Source: Acidobacteriota bacterium (GTDB taxonomy: Bacteria > Acidobacteriota > Terriglobia > Bryobacterales > Bryobacteraceae). From it: a DNA stretch of 33,109 bases. This document shows positions 1-12,884 of the stretch, piece after piece. Position numbers and translations under genes: made by a program. Location of the stretch: positions 1 to 33,109 of the forward strand of contig VFZY01000048.1 in NCBI GenBank assembly GCA_016870915.1. The letters run 5' to 3'. The notes below the pieces were generated by a model that saw nothing but the letters and a program-made list of their open reading frames with translations, was not told the DNA's origin and did not search any database. Position 1 is the stretch's first letter, and every line of letters begins with the position of its first letter.

Positions 1-292
1 TCAGCCGGAAGGTTGGATCCTGCGAGAGCCGCTCGGCATCGTTGACATCCTCGTAGCCGGCAATCCGGCTGTAGACGGACTGGCGCAGTAGGTCCGCCAG
101 CGGAAGCTGGGTATTCTTGCCGCGCCGTGAGTCAGTCAGGTGTTGGGCAATGAGAGCACCGAAGCCCAGCCGTTCATCCAACTCACGCACCAGGATCAGA
201 CCACCATCGGAAGTAACGCGCGATCCCTGGAAGTCGATCTTGAGAAGGCCGTTGAACGAGAGCTGAAAGGGCTGGTTTTGTTTGTCACCCAT
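1..292 (-). CDS. IS1380-family transposase, N-terminal part (runs off the window)
   Basis: Reading the minus strand from an ATG at 292 gives 97 codons without a stop up to the window edge. The product has the N-terminal features of IS1380-family transposases: a TSDGGLILVRELDERLG block near residues 32-48, then LTDSRRGKNTQLPLADLLRQ, then an RIAGYEDVNDAERLSQDP block and FRL at the edge. In the family this is the region ahead of the DDE catalytic core, so no catalytic residue is visible here. It would cut and paste the element in which it lies. The gene sits inside the 3' part of an Oar-like outer-membrane protein gene on the same strand, so it was inserted there. Family assignment is by remembered motif similarity. 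Whether the whole transposase is intact cannot be seen. Confidence 0.88.
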   Translation of the reverse strand, partial: MGDKQNQPFQLSFNGLLKIDFQGSRVTSDGGLILVRELDERLGFGALIAQHLTDSRRGKNTQLPLADLLRQSVYSRIAGYEDVNDAERLSQDPTFRL

Positions 293-402
293 TGGGTGCT
301 GTCCTCCGCAGGGGTCTTCGCTGCCTTCAAACCCCTATCGATATTGATGCGGACGAGCATCCAGGAGATTCGCACGCGCGGCTCAAAACGGAAATGTGGG
401 TT
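1..402 (-). mobile_element. IS1380-family insertion sequence, transposase-start end only
   Basis: The Oar-like reading frame loses its family pattern just after the WWTGAPINL segment (about 403-430 on the plus strand), and the transposase ATG lies about 110 bp further on at 292. The element end is therefore placed at about 385-402; the minus strand there reads CCCACATTTCCGTTTTGAGC. That sequence would be the terminal inverted repeat plus leader, but the other end and the target duplication lie outside the window, so the exact boundary is an estimate. Confidence 0.7.
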
Positions 403-3234
403 CAGATTGATGGGGGCGCCTGTCCACCAGTTGTTGATGAAGCTGAGAGACCAGCCGCCCGCAATGGCGTTCGCCGCGCGGCCGGCATTGGCCAGATAGC
501 GCCGCCCTTTGCCGAACGGCAGCCGTGCCACCACGCTGGTGACGTTGGTCAGAGTCTGATCATACGCGGAGACTGCCTTCTCGGCCCCCAGGTTGTAGAA
601 GTCCTGCGGCGACGCGGCGGCGCCGTTCGGGTTCTCAAGCGCTCCGGCCGAGTTGTCCAACGCTTTTGAGTACGTGAACGAGTTCAGCAGGAAGAAGCCC
701 GCGCCGTACCGTCGTTCAAAACGAACCTGAAGGCTGTTGTAGTTCGCCCAGCCGCCATTGAATGCGTAGGTGATATCGCTAAAGCTCGCGATGGGCCGCC
801 GGGCCTGCAGCGCGATGTTGCTTCCGTTGGTGTTCGGCCGCGCCTGATTGTAGTCGGCGAAGAGCAGAAGCTTGTTGCTGCGGTTGCCCACGTAGGCCAC
901 ATCCAGCAACGTGTTTGCCGCAATCTGCCGCTGCACGGAGAAGAACCAGCTCATTACATAGCTGGTGCGTGTGTCGCGCGGCATGTAGGTGATGTTGGCC
1001 ACCAGTGGATTGAATCGCGCGGGGCTGGTGAGGTCGGCGGGGTAGCCGTCCTGCGTCGGCCGGAATCCCGGGCCCGGCGACTGGGTGACCACCGCGTTGA
1101 TCAATTGCGGGCCGTTGATGGCCAGAATGTTCCCGCCGCCTGACCGGTTGAAGTGAATGAAATTCACCCCAAAGCCGGAACGGATCACCGTGCGCTGATC
1201 CAGCGAGTAGGCAAGGCCCGCGCGCGGCGCCCAGTTGTTCCGGTCCGGGCGAATCAAGGCACGCTCGTAGACGCCGCCAGATCGGGCGGCTTCCATCTTC
1301 AAGCCCACCGGGTCGAAGTTCGAAAGTACATTGTTGGCATCCCACTGGGGCGTGGCATATTCGAACCGCGTGCCCAGGTTCAACGTGAGTTTGCGGGAAA
1401 CCCGGAAGTCATCCTGCAGGTAGAAGAAATTGAGCGTCTGGCGGTAGTTGGCGATCAGGAAGTTCGTCAGCGCATAGCGGTTGCGCGCGCCGAACAGGAA
1501 ATCGGCGATGTTGTAGCTGTTGTCGTTCGCGGTGACACCCGCCGGGCGCGAGAAGAAACCTTGATAGCTGTCCTGGCCGTAGAGCGGGTTCACGTCCTGA
1601 ATCTGGGTGTGGACACGCTGATACTCGTAGCCCGCTTTGAGCGAGTGCTGCCCCAGGAACCGTGAGAAATTCACCTTGGGATTCCAGAGCGTTGGAAACT
1701 GCCACTGCGGGTTCGTCGCCTGGCGGCCCAGATTCGACAGACCGCCGATCACCTGGGTGGTCAGACCCCCGGCGACGCGCGGATCGTTCGGCAGCCCGCG
1801 AATTCCGAACAGGCTCTCCATCGTCGGTCCTCCCAAGGCCGGCGGCCGCTTGCCGGCGATGGTGCGTGAGATGCCCATGCGGATTTCAAGAAGATCGGTG
1901 GGCGACGGCGTGTACGTGGCCGCTGAGGCAAGCTGCTGGTTCAGAACATAGGTGTAGCCGTTGCCATCGCCGCCGGCCGGGCCGGGAATGTTCGGTTCAT
2001 CGAAGATGTTCGCCTTGCGCTGGCCCAGACGCGTGAAGCCGTTCCAGCGGTTGTTCAACTGATAGTCGAACTTGGCATTGTATTTGTCGGTGAAGTCGGA
2101 AAAGCGGCGCAGAAGCTGGAAGTTGTTGGCGCGCCCGGGTGCCGTGGGCGCCGGGAGTTCAGTGAAGACGCGGCGCGCGAACGGCGAGATGTCGGTGGGG
2201 GGAATGGGTGTGTTGGCCGGATACAGAGCGCCCGTCAGCGGGTTGCGCACAGGCACGCTGAACACGCCCCGGCGGTCGTCCATCGTGGGGAGGTTGGCGA
2301 AATCCAGCCCGCGGCGCACCTGGCGGAATCCCTCATAGTCCAGGAAGTAGAAGGCACGGTTCGGGCGCATGGGGCCGCCCAGCGTGAACCCGAACTGATT
2401 GCGAGCCAGCGGCGGCTTCACACCGGCGCGCGGCTTGAAGAAACCGGTTGCGTTCAGGGCCCGGTTGCGCAGAAACTCCCAGGCGCTGCCATGCATGTTG
2501 TTGCCGCCGGACTTGTACGCCACGTTGACCGTGGCGCCACCCGAACGGCCATACTCGGCCGACATGTTGTTGGTCACCACCTGGAACTCGGCCACGGCGT
2601 CGGGCGGCGGCTGCATCACCTGATTCGAGAATCCCTGGTTGCTGGTCCCGTAGGCGTTGTTGTCGATTCCATCCAGAAGAAAGTTGTTCACCGTACTGCG
2701 CAGCCCGTTGACGTTGAAGGAGCCCTCGCGGGGCGTGGCGCCACCGGTGGAAAGCAGGGAGGCGCGCGTTCCGGTGGAAAGCAGCGCCAGGGAAGAGTAC
2801 GCCCGGCCGTTCAGCGGCAGTTCGACAATGGCCCGCTGGTTCACCACCTGGCCGCGCTGCGAGGAGTCCGTTTCGATCAGCTTCGCCGCTCCCGTCACTT
2901 CCACCGTTTCAGTCACCTGGCCCACGGCCATCTCAAGGTCCACGCGCTGGCGGGCGCCCACGCTCACCGCAACCTCGGCCGCCACTGCTTTCGAGAACCC
3001 GGGCGCCTCCGCCGAGACGCGATACCGCCCGGGGCGCACCGTAAAGAACTCGAAGCTGCCGGATTCATCGGTGGACTTGCGCGTCTCGATGCCCGTGTCG
3101 AGATTGGCCAGGGTGATGGATGCCGCCGCGATGACCCCACCGGTCTTGTCTCGAACAGTTCCAAGCACCGTGGCTGAGTCGAACTGAGCAAGCGCCAGGC
3201 CGGCGCCCAAAAGGCAGGTGAGAAGGATTTTCAA
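400..3234 (-). pseudogene. Oar-like TonB-dependent outer-membrane protein, 3' end cut off by an IS
   Basis: About 945 codons remain of a TonB-dependent receptor-like protein of the large acidobacterial 'carboxypeptidase-regulatory domain' type. I choose the TTG at 3232-3234 as start: it follows GAGG with good spacing and opens a signal peptide (LKILLTCLLGAGLALAQ). Then come an Ig-like carboxypeptidase-regulatory domain (about residues 20-105), a plug region with VELPLNGR and NNFLLDGIDNN motifs, the NNMSAEYGRSGGATVN segment, and a beta-barrel with alternating aromatic strands. After GAPINL the frame enters insertion-sequence DNA and ends in nonsense residues at 196. Judging from the intact relative at 9681-12884, roughly the last 100 residues, including the final membrane strands, are missing. 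The barrel probably cannot fold unless the IS excises. Such proteins sit in the outer membrane and are thought to take up large substrates; no substrate is visible. Confidence 0.85.
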
Positions 3235-3323
3235 GACTGATACCTCTACCTGGAACGATACCACTCGAATGCTACGGAGGTATGACGGGCAGCCCGCCTC
3301 CGGTGTGCGATGATGGCGGGTGA

Positions 3324-3908
3324 ATGGGAGCACCGGTGGATCTTGGAGCTCGGGCGGCGGATAACCTTCGCTACATTCGCGAGACCATTGAGAGCGCTCG
3401 CACCTTCACCGCGGTGCCCGGATGGGGCGGTGTTGGCCTGGGCGTGATTGCCCTGGTGGCCTCCGTGGCCGCGTCGCGCCAGACTGAGCCCCGCGGTTGG
3501 ATGATGGTCTGGCTCGGTGCAGCCGCTCTGGGCGCCCTGATCGGGCTTGCCGCGGTCGCCCGGAAGGCTCGGCGGTTGAGTGCCTCCCTCAGCGCCGCGC
3601 CGGCCCGGAAGTTCGCACTGAATTTCGCCCCGCCCATTCTCGCCGGGGCGCTGATCACCGTGGTGCTGGCGCGCAACGGCATGTACGGCGTGATGCCCGC
3701 TGTGTGGCTGCTGCTGTATGGCGTGGCCATCGTCACCGGGGGTGCGTTTTCCGTGCCGTGCGTGCCGGTGATGGGTTTCTGCATTCTCGGTTTTGGCGTG
3801 GGCGCGGCCTTTGTGCCGGCCGAATACGGCAACCTTCTTCTCGGGACGGGATTCGGGGTGATCCAGATCGGCTTCGGAGTCTGGATCGCCGTGAGGCACG
3901 GAGGGTAA
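3324..3908 (+). CDS. multi-pass inner-membrane protein of unknown function
   Basis: A 194-residue protein with about six hydrophobic segments (near residues 31-50, 57-77, 103-119, 122-142, 146-166 and 171-190) separated by short charged loops, and an N-terminal soluble stretch rich in Arg and Asp. I recognise no catalytic motif. It is followed after 4 bp by a winged-helix regulator gene whose ribosome-binding site (GGAGGG) lies at the end of this frame, so the two are almost certainly one operon. A membrane protein paired with a small regulator suggests a sensor, or a protein whose expression the regulator controls; this is inference. The start at 3324 is the first ATG; a GTG ten bases further on would be out of frame. 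Confidence 0.75.
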   Translation: MGAPVDLGARAADNLRYIRETIESARTFTAVPGWGGVGLGVIALVASVAASRQTEPRGWMMVWLGAAALGALIGLAAVARKARRLSASLSAAPARKFALNFAPPILAGALITVVLARNGMYGVMPAVWLLLYGVAIVTGGAFSVPCVPVMGFCILGFGVGAAFVPAEYGNLLLGTGFGVIQIGFGVWIAVRHGG

Positions 3909-3912
3909 CGCG

Positions 3913-4284
3913 ATGGCACGAACCAGTGCGGTCCGTAAAGTGGTGGCACAGCCCCGGCTGTTGGATGCGCCGGCCCGCGCCGCCGAGCTGGACCGCCTTA
4001 TCCATGACCGTGTCCGGCTCGGCATCATCAGCGCCCTGGCCGCCCAGGAAGGCATGACGTTCTCGGAACTGAAGAAGGCCCTCAACCTCACCGATGGCAA
4101 CCTCAGTGTCCACGCCCGGAAACTGGAAGAGGCGGGCTACATCACTGCCGAAAAGGCGTTCGTGGGCCGGGTTCCCAAGACATCCTACCGTCTGAGCGAG
4201 GAAGGAAAGCTCGCCCTGGGCCGCTACCTGAATCACATGGAAGCGCTCATCGCCGCAACCCGGCGAGGGCCATCCAACCCCTAG
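3913..4284 (+). CDS. winged-helix transcriptional regulator (HTH_34/MarR-like)
   Basis: A 123-residue protein with a winged-helix DNA-binding domain over most of its length. Residues about 28-48 (HDRVRLGIISALAAQEG) form the first helix, MTFSELKKAL the second and NLTDGNLSVHARKLEEAGYI the recognition helix. The wing follows at KAFVGRVPKTSYRLSEEGK. This pattern matches the 'winged helix DNA-binding' family often annotated as HTH_34 or ArsR/MarR-like regulators; no ligand domain is present. The gene starts at an ATG preceded by GGAGGG, 4 bp after the membrane protein stop, so the genes are co-transcribed. It probably binds DNA as a dimer and regulates its own operon. It ends 280 bp before dnaA; no role in replication control is shown. 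Confidence 0.85.
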   Translation: MARTSAVRKVVAQPRLLDAPARAAELDRLIHDRVRLGIISALAAQEGMTFSELKKALNLTDGNLSVHARKLEEAGYITAEKAFVGRVPKTSYRLSEEGKLALGRYLNHMEALIAATRRGPSNP

Positions 4285-4563
4285 TACCACCCACCTCGGA
4301 GAGGGATACAACATTTGTGGGAAAAATTGTTACGAATCCGCGCAAGTGTTGAAAAAAAAGAGATTTATAGAGTTTAGAATTTTGGATGCGTGAGAACGGA
4401 AGTGTGTTAGACTGAGATACCGCAGGCGTGTTGTGGCTCGAAGTGGACCAGTCAGTCAGCGGCTGCTGGGAGACACCCGCCGATTCCCCCGAACAGAACG
4501 GGATGATGTTTTTCCACAACCTGCGGAAAATATGTGGGATTCTTGTGGCCGGTTGATGGATCG
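4285..4563 (+). promoter_or_regulatory. dnaA upstream region, possible origin/promoter
   Basis: This non-coding stretch ahead of dnaA contains an A/T-rich tract (4347-4385, with a run of A and TTTATAG) that stands out against the GC-rich surroundings. It also holds TAGAAT (4375-4380), which resembles a -10 box, and DnaA-box-like sequences: TTTTCCACA at 4510-4518 (one mismatch to TTATCCACA) and, reversed, TGTGGGAAA at 4316-4324 (two mismatches). Together they suit a dnaA promoter and possibly part of oriC. The number of good boxes is small, so the origin assignment is tentative. Confidence 0.4.
4510..4518 (+). promoter_or_regulatory. DnaA-box-like site before dnaA
   Basis: TTTTCCACA differs from the consensus TTATCCACA at one position and lies about 45 bp before the chosen dnaA start. 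This suits DnaA autoregulation or origin function. Confidence 0.45.
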
Positions 4564-5868
4564 ATGAACATCTGGGAGCAGATTAAGAGCGAGTTGGGGC
4601 GGGAGTTGAACCCGGAGAGCTTTCAGAACTGGGTGGTTCCATCGCAGTTTGGGCGTCTCGAGGGGAGTTCCCTGCTGGTTTTTGTTCCGAACCAGGCCTC
4701 ACGGGAATGGCTCGAAGAGGAGTACGGTGATCGCGTGATGGGCGTGGTGCGCTCCCTGCGGTTTCCAGTGACGGAAGTCCGGTACGAGGTGGGAAACGCA
4801 CCCCCTCCGGAAACCGCTTTTGGGATGGAGCCAAGGTTCGCACCCCCTTCTCTCTATCTGAATGACCGGTTCAGCTTCGATTCGTTCGTCGTCGGCTCCT
4901 GCAATCAGTTCGCCCACGCCGCGGCTCTGGCTGTTTCCAAAGCGCCGGCGCGCCGCTACAACCCGCTGTTTATCTACGGTGGCAGCGGCATGGGCAAAAC
5001 CCATCTGATGCATGCCATCGGCCGCAGCCTGGTCAGTTCCTACGCCTCCATGCGCGTGGTCTACACCACCAGTGAGCGGTTCATGAATGAGATGGTGAGC
5101 AGCATCAAGCAGGACCGCATGCCGCAGTTCCATCAGCACTACCGTTCGGCCGACGTTCTGCTCATTGATGACATTCATATCCTGGCCGGCAAGGAACGCA
5201 CCCAGGAAGAGTTCTTCTATACGTTCAATGAACTCTACGAACACCAGAAGCAGATCGTCATCTCCAGCGATTCCGCGCCGAAGAACACGCCGGGGCTGGT
5301 GGAGCGGCTGAAATCGCGGTTTGAATGGGGGCTGATGGTGGACGTTCAGGCCCCGGATCTTGAGACCAAGATGGCCATCCTGGACAAGAAAGCCGAAGCC
5401 GAAGGCATTCACCTGCCGGAGGATGTCCGGATCTTCATCGCGACCAAAACCAAGTCGAACGTACGAGAACTGGAGGGCGCTCTCACCAAGCTGCTGGCCT
5501 ACTCCTCCGTGGCCAGCGTCCCCATCAACATTCACATGGCCCAGCAGGTGCTGCGGCACCTCTCGCACGGGAACGAAAAGCGGGTGAGCATTGAGTCGAT
5601 CGTGCGCGCCGTGGCGGAGAAGTTCCAGCTTCAGCCTTCGCAGTTGAAACAGAAGACCAACGCAAGGGAGATCGCCTACCCTCGCCAGGTAGCCATGTAC
5701 CTGGTGAAAGACCTCACCACCGCTTCGCTGCCGGAAATCGGGCGGGCGTTCGGTGGAAAGCATCACACCACGGTGCTACACTCCGTGCACAAAATTGAGC
5801 GGTTGCGGCAGAAGGACCCGGATTTGAACAAGATGATTCACAGCCTAACCGACTCATTACAAAGCTGA
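4564..5868 (+). CDS. dnaA: chromosomal replication initiator DnaA
   Basis: A 434-residue DnaA when started at the ATG at 4564 (MNIWEQIKSELG), which matches where family members begin; a GTG ten codons upstream at 4534 is an in-frame alternative. Domain I covers about residues 1-80 and the linker is short. The AAA+ domain starts near residue 99 (LNDRFSFDSFVVGSCNQFAH). Walker A is GGSGMGKT at about 139-146 and Walker B is VLLIDDIH with the Asp pair at about 202-203. Domain IV carries the DNA-binding signature KHHTTVLHSVHKI near residue 400, where most relatives have DHTTVLH. ATP-bound DnaA binds 9-mer boxes and melts the origin. dnaN and gyrB follow on the same strand, the usual order at bacterial origins. 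DnaA-box-like sites on both sides suggest autoregulation. Confidence 0.98.
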   Translation: MNIWEQIKSELGRELNPESFQNWVVPSQFGRLEGSSLLVFVPNQASREWLEEEYGDRVMGVVRSLRFPVTEVRYEVGNAPPPETAFGMEPRFAPPSLYLNDRFSFDSFVVGSCNQFAHAAALAVSKAPARRYNPLFIYGGSGMGKTHLMHAIGRSLVSSYASMRVVYTTSERFMNEMVSSIKQDRMPQFHQHYRSADVLLIDDIHILAGKERTQEEFFYTFNELYEHQKQIVISSDSAPKNTPGLVERLKSRFEWGLMVDVQAPDLETKMAILDKKAEAEGIHLPEDVRIFIATKTKSNVRELEGALTKLLAYSSVASVPINIHMAQQVLRHLSHGNEKRVSIESIVRAVAEKFQLQPSQLKQKTNAREIAYPRQVAMYLVKDLTTASLPEIGRAFGGKHHTTVLHSVHKIERLRQKDPDLNKMIHSLTDSLQS

Positions 5869-6103
5869 TGGAAGAATTTTCCTCAGATGGCGCGAAGAGC
5901 ATTGTTGAAGGTTGTGAAGATTTGGGCGGGCGGGCCTGTTTTTCGTTTGTCTCACACCTGGCTTTCCACAGATTGCGAAGACAGGAAGGCAGTGCGTTTT
6001 GTATAATTTAGAGAGATATCCACATTTCGACAGGCCCTATGATGAGTGTTCTTAAATAGGCTGTATGAATGAAGAAGGATAGAGTTTAGGGAGAGCGGGA
6101 TCG
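5869..6103 (+). promoter_or_regulatory. dnaA-dnaN intergenic region with DnaA-box-like sites and a -10 box
   Basis: These 235 bp hold a perfect -10 hexamer TATAAT at 6002-6007, although no convincing -35 stands at normal spacing. There are two DnaA-box-like sites: ATATCCACA at 6016-6024 (one mismatch) and CTTTCCACA at 5962-5970 (two mismatches). The region is poorer in GC than the flanking genes, especially at 5995-6070. It probably contains the dnaN promoter and may be part of oriC. Confidence 0.45.
6016..6024 (+). promoter_or_regulatory. DnaA-box-like site between dnaA and dnaN
   Basis: ATATCCACA has one mismatch to TTATCCACA and lies 9 bp after the TATAAT box, so bound DnaA would overlap a dnaN transcript start. 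Confidence 0.45.
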
Positions 6104-9648
<3,545 letters not shown>

Positions 9649-9680
9649 CACTCCTCCCGCAAAGCGGTATTCTTGACCTC

Positions 9681-12600
9681 ATGGACATGAGGTCTTTCTC
9701 GATATCTCGCATCGCCGGTTGCCTGGCGCTGAGCGTCGCTGCGTGCTTCGCTCAATCCACGGGAACCATCGTCGGCACGGTGGAAGACCGCAGCGGAGCC
9801 GTGATCGCCGGTGTTGAGGTGCAGGCCGCCAATCAGCTTACCGGCCTGGTCTTCACCGCCGCCGCCGATGAGTCAGGACGCTTCGGCTTCCAGCGCCTGC
9901 CCGTGGGCGAGTATCAGGTGAAGGCTTCCAAAACAGGATTCCGCCAATTTGTTTCGGAGACATTCCGGCTGGATGCCGACCAGAACCGTCAGGTGACGGT
10001 GACCCTCGATGTGGGAAGCACCACCGAGTCACTCACGGTCACCGGCGCCGTGGCCCAGGTGGACACGGTAAGCGGCGTGCTCCGCGAGGTGGTGGATCAG
10101 CGGCGCATCGCCGAACTGCCGTTGAACGGCCGCAATCCGGTGCAGTTGCTCACGCTGGCGCCGGGCATTGTTCCCGGTCCCGCGTCGGGCGGTCTGGGGC
10201 GGAACGGCGGCATGGCTGTCAACGGCGCTCGCGCCACCGGAACCAACTATCTTCTGGACGGTGGCGACAACAACGATCCGCAGGACAACACACCGGCCGT
10301 CATCCCGAACCCGGATGCCCTGGAGGAGTTCAGCATCCTCACCAACAACTTCAGCGCCGAATATGGCCGCAACGCGGGCGGCGTGGTGAACGCGGTCACC
10401 AAGTCCGGCACCAATCAGGTGCACGGGTCGGCCTATGAGTTCATTCGCAACGATGCGCTTGACGCCCGGTCGTTCTTCGCGCTCTCGAAAGGAAGGCTGC
10501 GCCGCAATCAGTTCGGCGCCTCGCTGGGCGGCCCCGTCATCCGGAACAAGGCTTTCTACTTCGGCTCCTATGAAGGTACGCGGCAGCGGCGCGGCAGCAC
10601 CGTCTCCAACCTGCTGGTCCCCACGGCGGCCGAACGCTCGGGTGACTTTAATGCGTCCACGGTCCGGCCGAGGGATCCGGCGACCAGTCAACCGTTTCCA
10701 GGGAATCGGGTTCCTTCCACACAGCTCGATCCCGCCGCTGTCAAGTTCCTCGACGCCCTGCGCGTTCCCCAACCGAACGCCGCGGGAGGGCGGCACATCT
10801 ACAACAGGCCCGAAAATCAGGATGCGGAGCAGTTCATGGGCCGGGTGGACTACAGCCTGAGTGCCGCGCAACGTCTGAGCGGCCGGGCCTTCAAGTCGCA
10901 AAGCGAGGATCTGCTCACCGCCGGCCTTCCCTCGCTGCAATCGGAGGTGCGCTTCGACACTTGGAACATCACGAGCCAGCATACCTGGACGCTGACGCCG
11001 CGGCTTCTCGCCGTCGGCCAATACACCTTCAACCAGTCGCAGATCGACAGGGGACCTCTGCCCGTGGGCGGCGGCGAAGGGGTGTCCTATCAGTCGATGG
11101 GCGTGCGGGCGGCGCGCGGCGGCCTGAGTGCGCTCGGCAAGACACTGGTGCCCCATTTTCGTGGCGGCGTGAACGGCTACTGGGACCTGGGGCAAGACAA
11201 CCTTGTCCTGATCGACCGCACCACCCGTCAGTATTCCGAAATCGTCACCTGGTCGGCCGGCGCGCATACCTGGAAGTTCGGGGGCGAGTACCGGTGGAGC
11301 AAATCGGACCGCGTGACGGCCAACGGTGTCGACCCGCAGTTCACCTTCACCGGGCAGTTCAGCGCGAGTGCCTTCTCCGATTTTCTGCTTGGCCTGCCCG
11401 CCCGTTTCACGCAGGGGTCCGTTCGGATCAATCAGATTCGCGCCAAATCGCCCTCGTTCTTCGCCCACGATGACTGGAAGGTAAGCCGCGACTTCAGCCT
11501 CTCCATCGGTGTGCGCTGGGACCCGCTGCTGCCCTTTTACTCGGCGGCTGATGAACTCACCGTCTTCCGGCCCGGGTTGCAATCGAACGCCTTTCCGGGT
11601 GCGCCCATCGGGCTGCTCTATGCGGGTGACAGCGGTGTGCCTCGTGGCGGCACCGGCACCGATTGGAACAACGTGGCTCCGCGTGTGAGCTTCGCCTGGA
11701 GCCCGTTCGGGAATCGCAAGACCAGCGTCCGCGGAGGCTACGGCGTCTTCTTCGATCTGCCGCGCTTCCATCAGGTGAGCCACTTCGTCAACTCACCGCC
11801 TTACTCCCTGCAGGTGAATGTGAACGCGCCGCGCAGCTTTTCGGATCCCTACGGCGGCCGCGTGAACCCCTTCCCCTACGCGCCCCCCGCCACACCTGAG
11901 GCGCGCGCGGCCTATCGCTTCCTGGCGCCCGTCACCGTGGGCCTCTCGGTGGACCCCGATTACGCCGCGCCCTACAACCAGCAGTGGAACTTCAACATCC
12001 AACGGGAGCTGGCGCCCGATTACCTGTTCACCGCGGCCTATGTCGGTTCGAAGGCCACGCGCCTTCCCATCCGCCGTGAATTGAACCCGGCTGTGTTCCG
12101 CGCGGGAGCCACCCTGGCGAACATCGATGCGCGGCGCATCTTCAGTCCCTTCGGCAGCATCATCAGCTATGAGAACGTCATCAACTCAACCTATCACTCG
12201 CTGCAGGTAACCCTGAACAAACGGTTCAGCCGCGGCTTCACGGTGCTGGCGAACTATACCTGGAGCAAGGCGATTGATGGCATGTCAATCGACGTGGACG
12301 CGTTCAACGGACAGGACACACTGAATCTCCGCGGTGACAAGGGCCTGGCCGACTTCGATATCCGGCACCGTGTGGTCACGTCCTTTCTTTGGGAGCTGCC
12401 CGGGCCCAAGGCTCGCATCCCGCGGCTGTTGGTGGGCGGCTGGCAGGTGAATGGCATCGCGAGCGCGCAGGCCGGCTCGCCGCTCACCATCACCAGCGGG
12501 CAGGATCGAGCGCTGTCGGGAGCAGGCACGCAACGGCCCAACGTTGTTGCGAATCCCCGGCTTGCCAGTGGAAGAAGCCGGGATGAGCAGTTCAGCCGGT

Positions 12601-12884
12601 ATTTCGACCCGGCGGCGTTCGCGCTGCCCGCCGTCGGGGCCTATGGAAACGCGGGCCGCAATCTGTTGGTGGGGCCTGGCCGCTGGAACCTCGATCTGGC
12701 GCTGTTCAAGAGCGCGAAGATGAGCGAGCGCTGGAACGCACAATTCCGTTGGGAAATGTTTAACGCGGTCAACCATGCCAACCTGGGCAATCCACGCACG
12801 AACATCGGGGCGGCGCGTGCGGGCGCCATCGACAACACCACCGAGGCCCGGGTGATGCAGATGGGCCTGCGGCTCACCTGGTAG
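9681..12884 (+). CDS. Oar-like TonB-dependent outer-membrane protein
   Basis: From the ATG at 9681 (another at 9687) the product has 1067 residues. A signal peptide (ISRIAGCLALSVAACFAQ) is followed by an Ig-like carboxypeptidase-regulatory domain (about 28-115, with GTIVGTVEDRSGAVI and GEYQVKASKTGF). Then comes a plug with IAELPLNGRNPVQLLTLAPG, NYLLDGGDNNDP and NNFSAEYGRNAGGVVNAVTK, and a long beta-barrel. The last residues, MQMGLRLTW, end in Trp as expected for outer-membrane barrels recognised by the Bam machinery. Members are very numerous in acidobacteria and are presumed importers of oligosaccharides or other large substrates energised by TonB; no SusD-like partner is present. It is the intact relative of the truncated gene at the window's left end. 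No clear Shine-Dalgarno sequence precedes the start, and gyrB ends 32 bp upstream. Confidence 0.92.
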   Translation: MDMRSFSISRIAGCLALSVAACFAQSTGTIVGTVEDRSGAVIAGVEVQAANQLTGLVFTAAADESGRFGFQRLPVGEYQVKASKTGFRQFVSETFRLDADQNRQVTVTLDVGSTTESLTVTGAVAQVDTVSGVLREVVDQRRIAELPLNGRNPVQLLTLAPGIVPGPASGGLGRNGGMAVNGARATGTNYLLDGGDNNDPQDNTPAVIPNPDALEEFSILTNNFSAEYGRNAGGVVNAVTKSGTNQVHGSAYEFIRNDALDARSFFALSKGRLRRNQFGASLGGPVIRNKAFYFGSYEGTRQRRGSTVSNLLVPTAAERSGDFNASTVRPRDPATSQPFPGNRVPSTQLDPAAVKFLDALRVPQPNAAGGRHIYNRPENQDAEQFMGRVDYSLSAAQRLSGRAFKSQSEDLLTAGLPSLQSEVRFDTWNITSQHTWTLTPRLLAVGQYTFNQSQIDRGPLPVGGGEGVSYQSMGVRAARGGLSALGKTLVPHFRGGVNGYWDLGQDNLVLIDRTTRQYSEIVTWSAGAHTWKFGGEYRWSKSDRVTANGVDPQFTFTGQFSASAFSDFLLGLPARFTQGSVRINQIRAKSPSFFAHDDWKVSRDFSLSIGVRWDPLLPFYSAADELTVFRPGLQSNAFPGAPIGLLYAGDSGVPRGGTGTDWNNVAPRVSFAWSPFGNRKTSVRGGYGVFFDLPRFHQVSHFVNSPPYSLQVNVNAPRSFSDPYGGRVNPFPYAPPATPEARAAYRFLAPVTVGLSVDPDYAAPYNQQWNFNIQRELAPDYLFTAAYVGSKATRLPIRRELNPAVFRAGATLANIDARRIFSPFGSIISYENVINSTYHSLQVTLNKRFSRGFTVLANYTWSKAIDGMSIDVDAFNGQDTLNLRGDKGLADFDIRHRVVTSFLWELPGPKARIPRLLVGGWQVNGIASAQAGSPLTITSGQDRALSGAGTQRPNVVANPRLASGRSRDEQFSRYFDPAAFALPAVGAYGNAGRNLLVGPGRWNLDLALFKSAKMSERWNAQFRWEMFNAVNHANLGNPRTNIGAARAGAIDNTTEARVMQMGLRLTW

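Noticed and set aside
4533-4541. TGTGGGATT as a further DnaA box
   Set aside because: Its complement has four mismatches to TTATCCACA.
10029-11783. Long minus-strand open frame opposite the second Oar-like gene
   Set aside because: Composition is an Arg/Gly/Ala/His-rich antisense artefact; the plus-strand frame carries the signal peptide and all family motifs.
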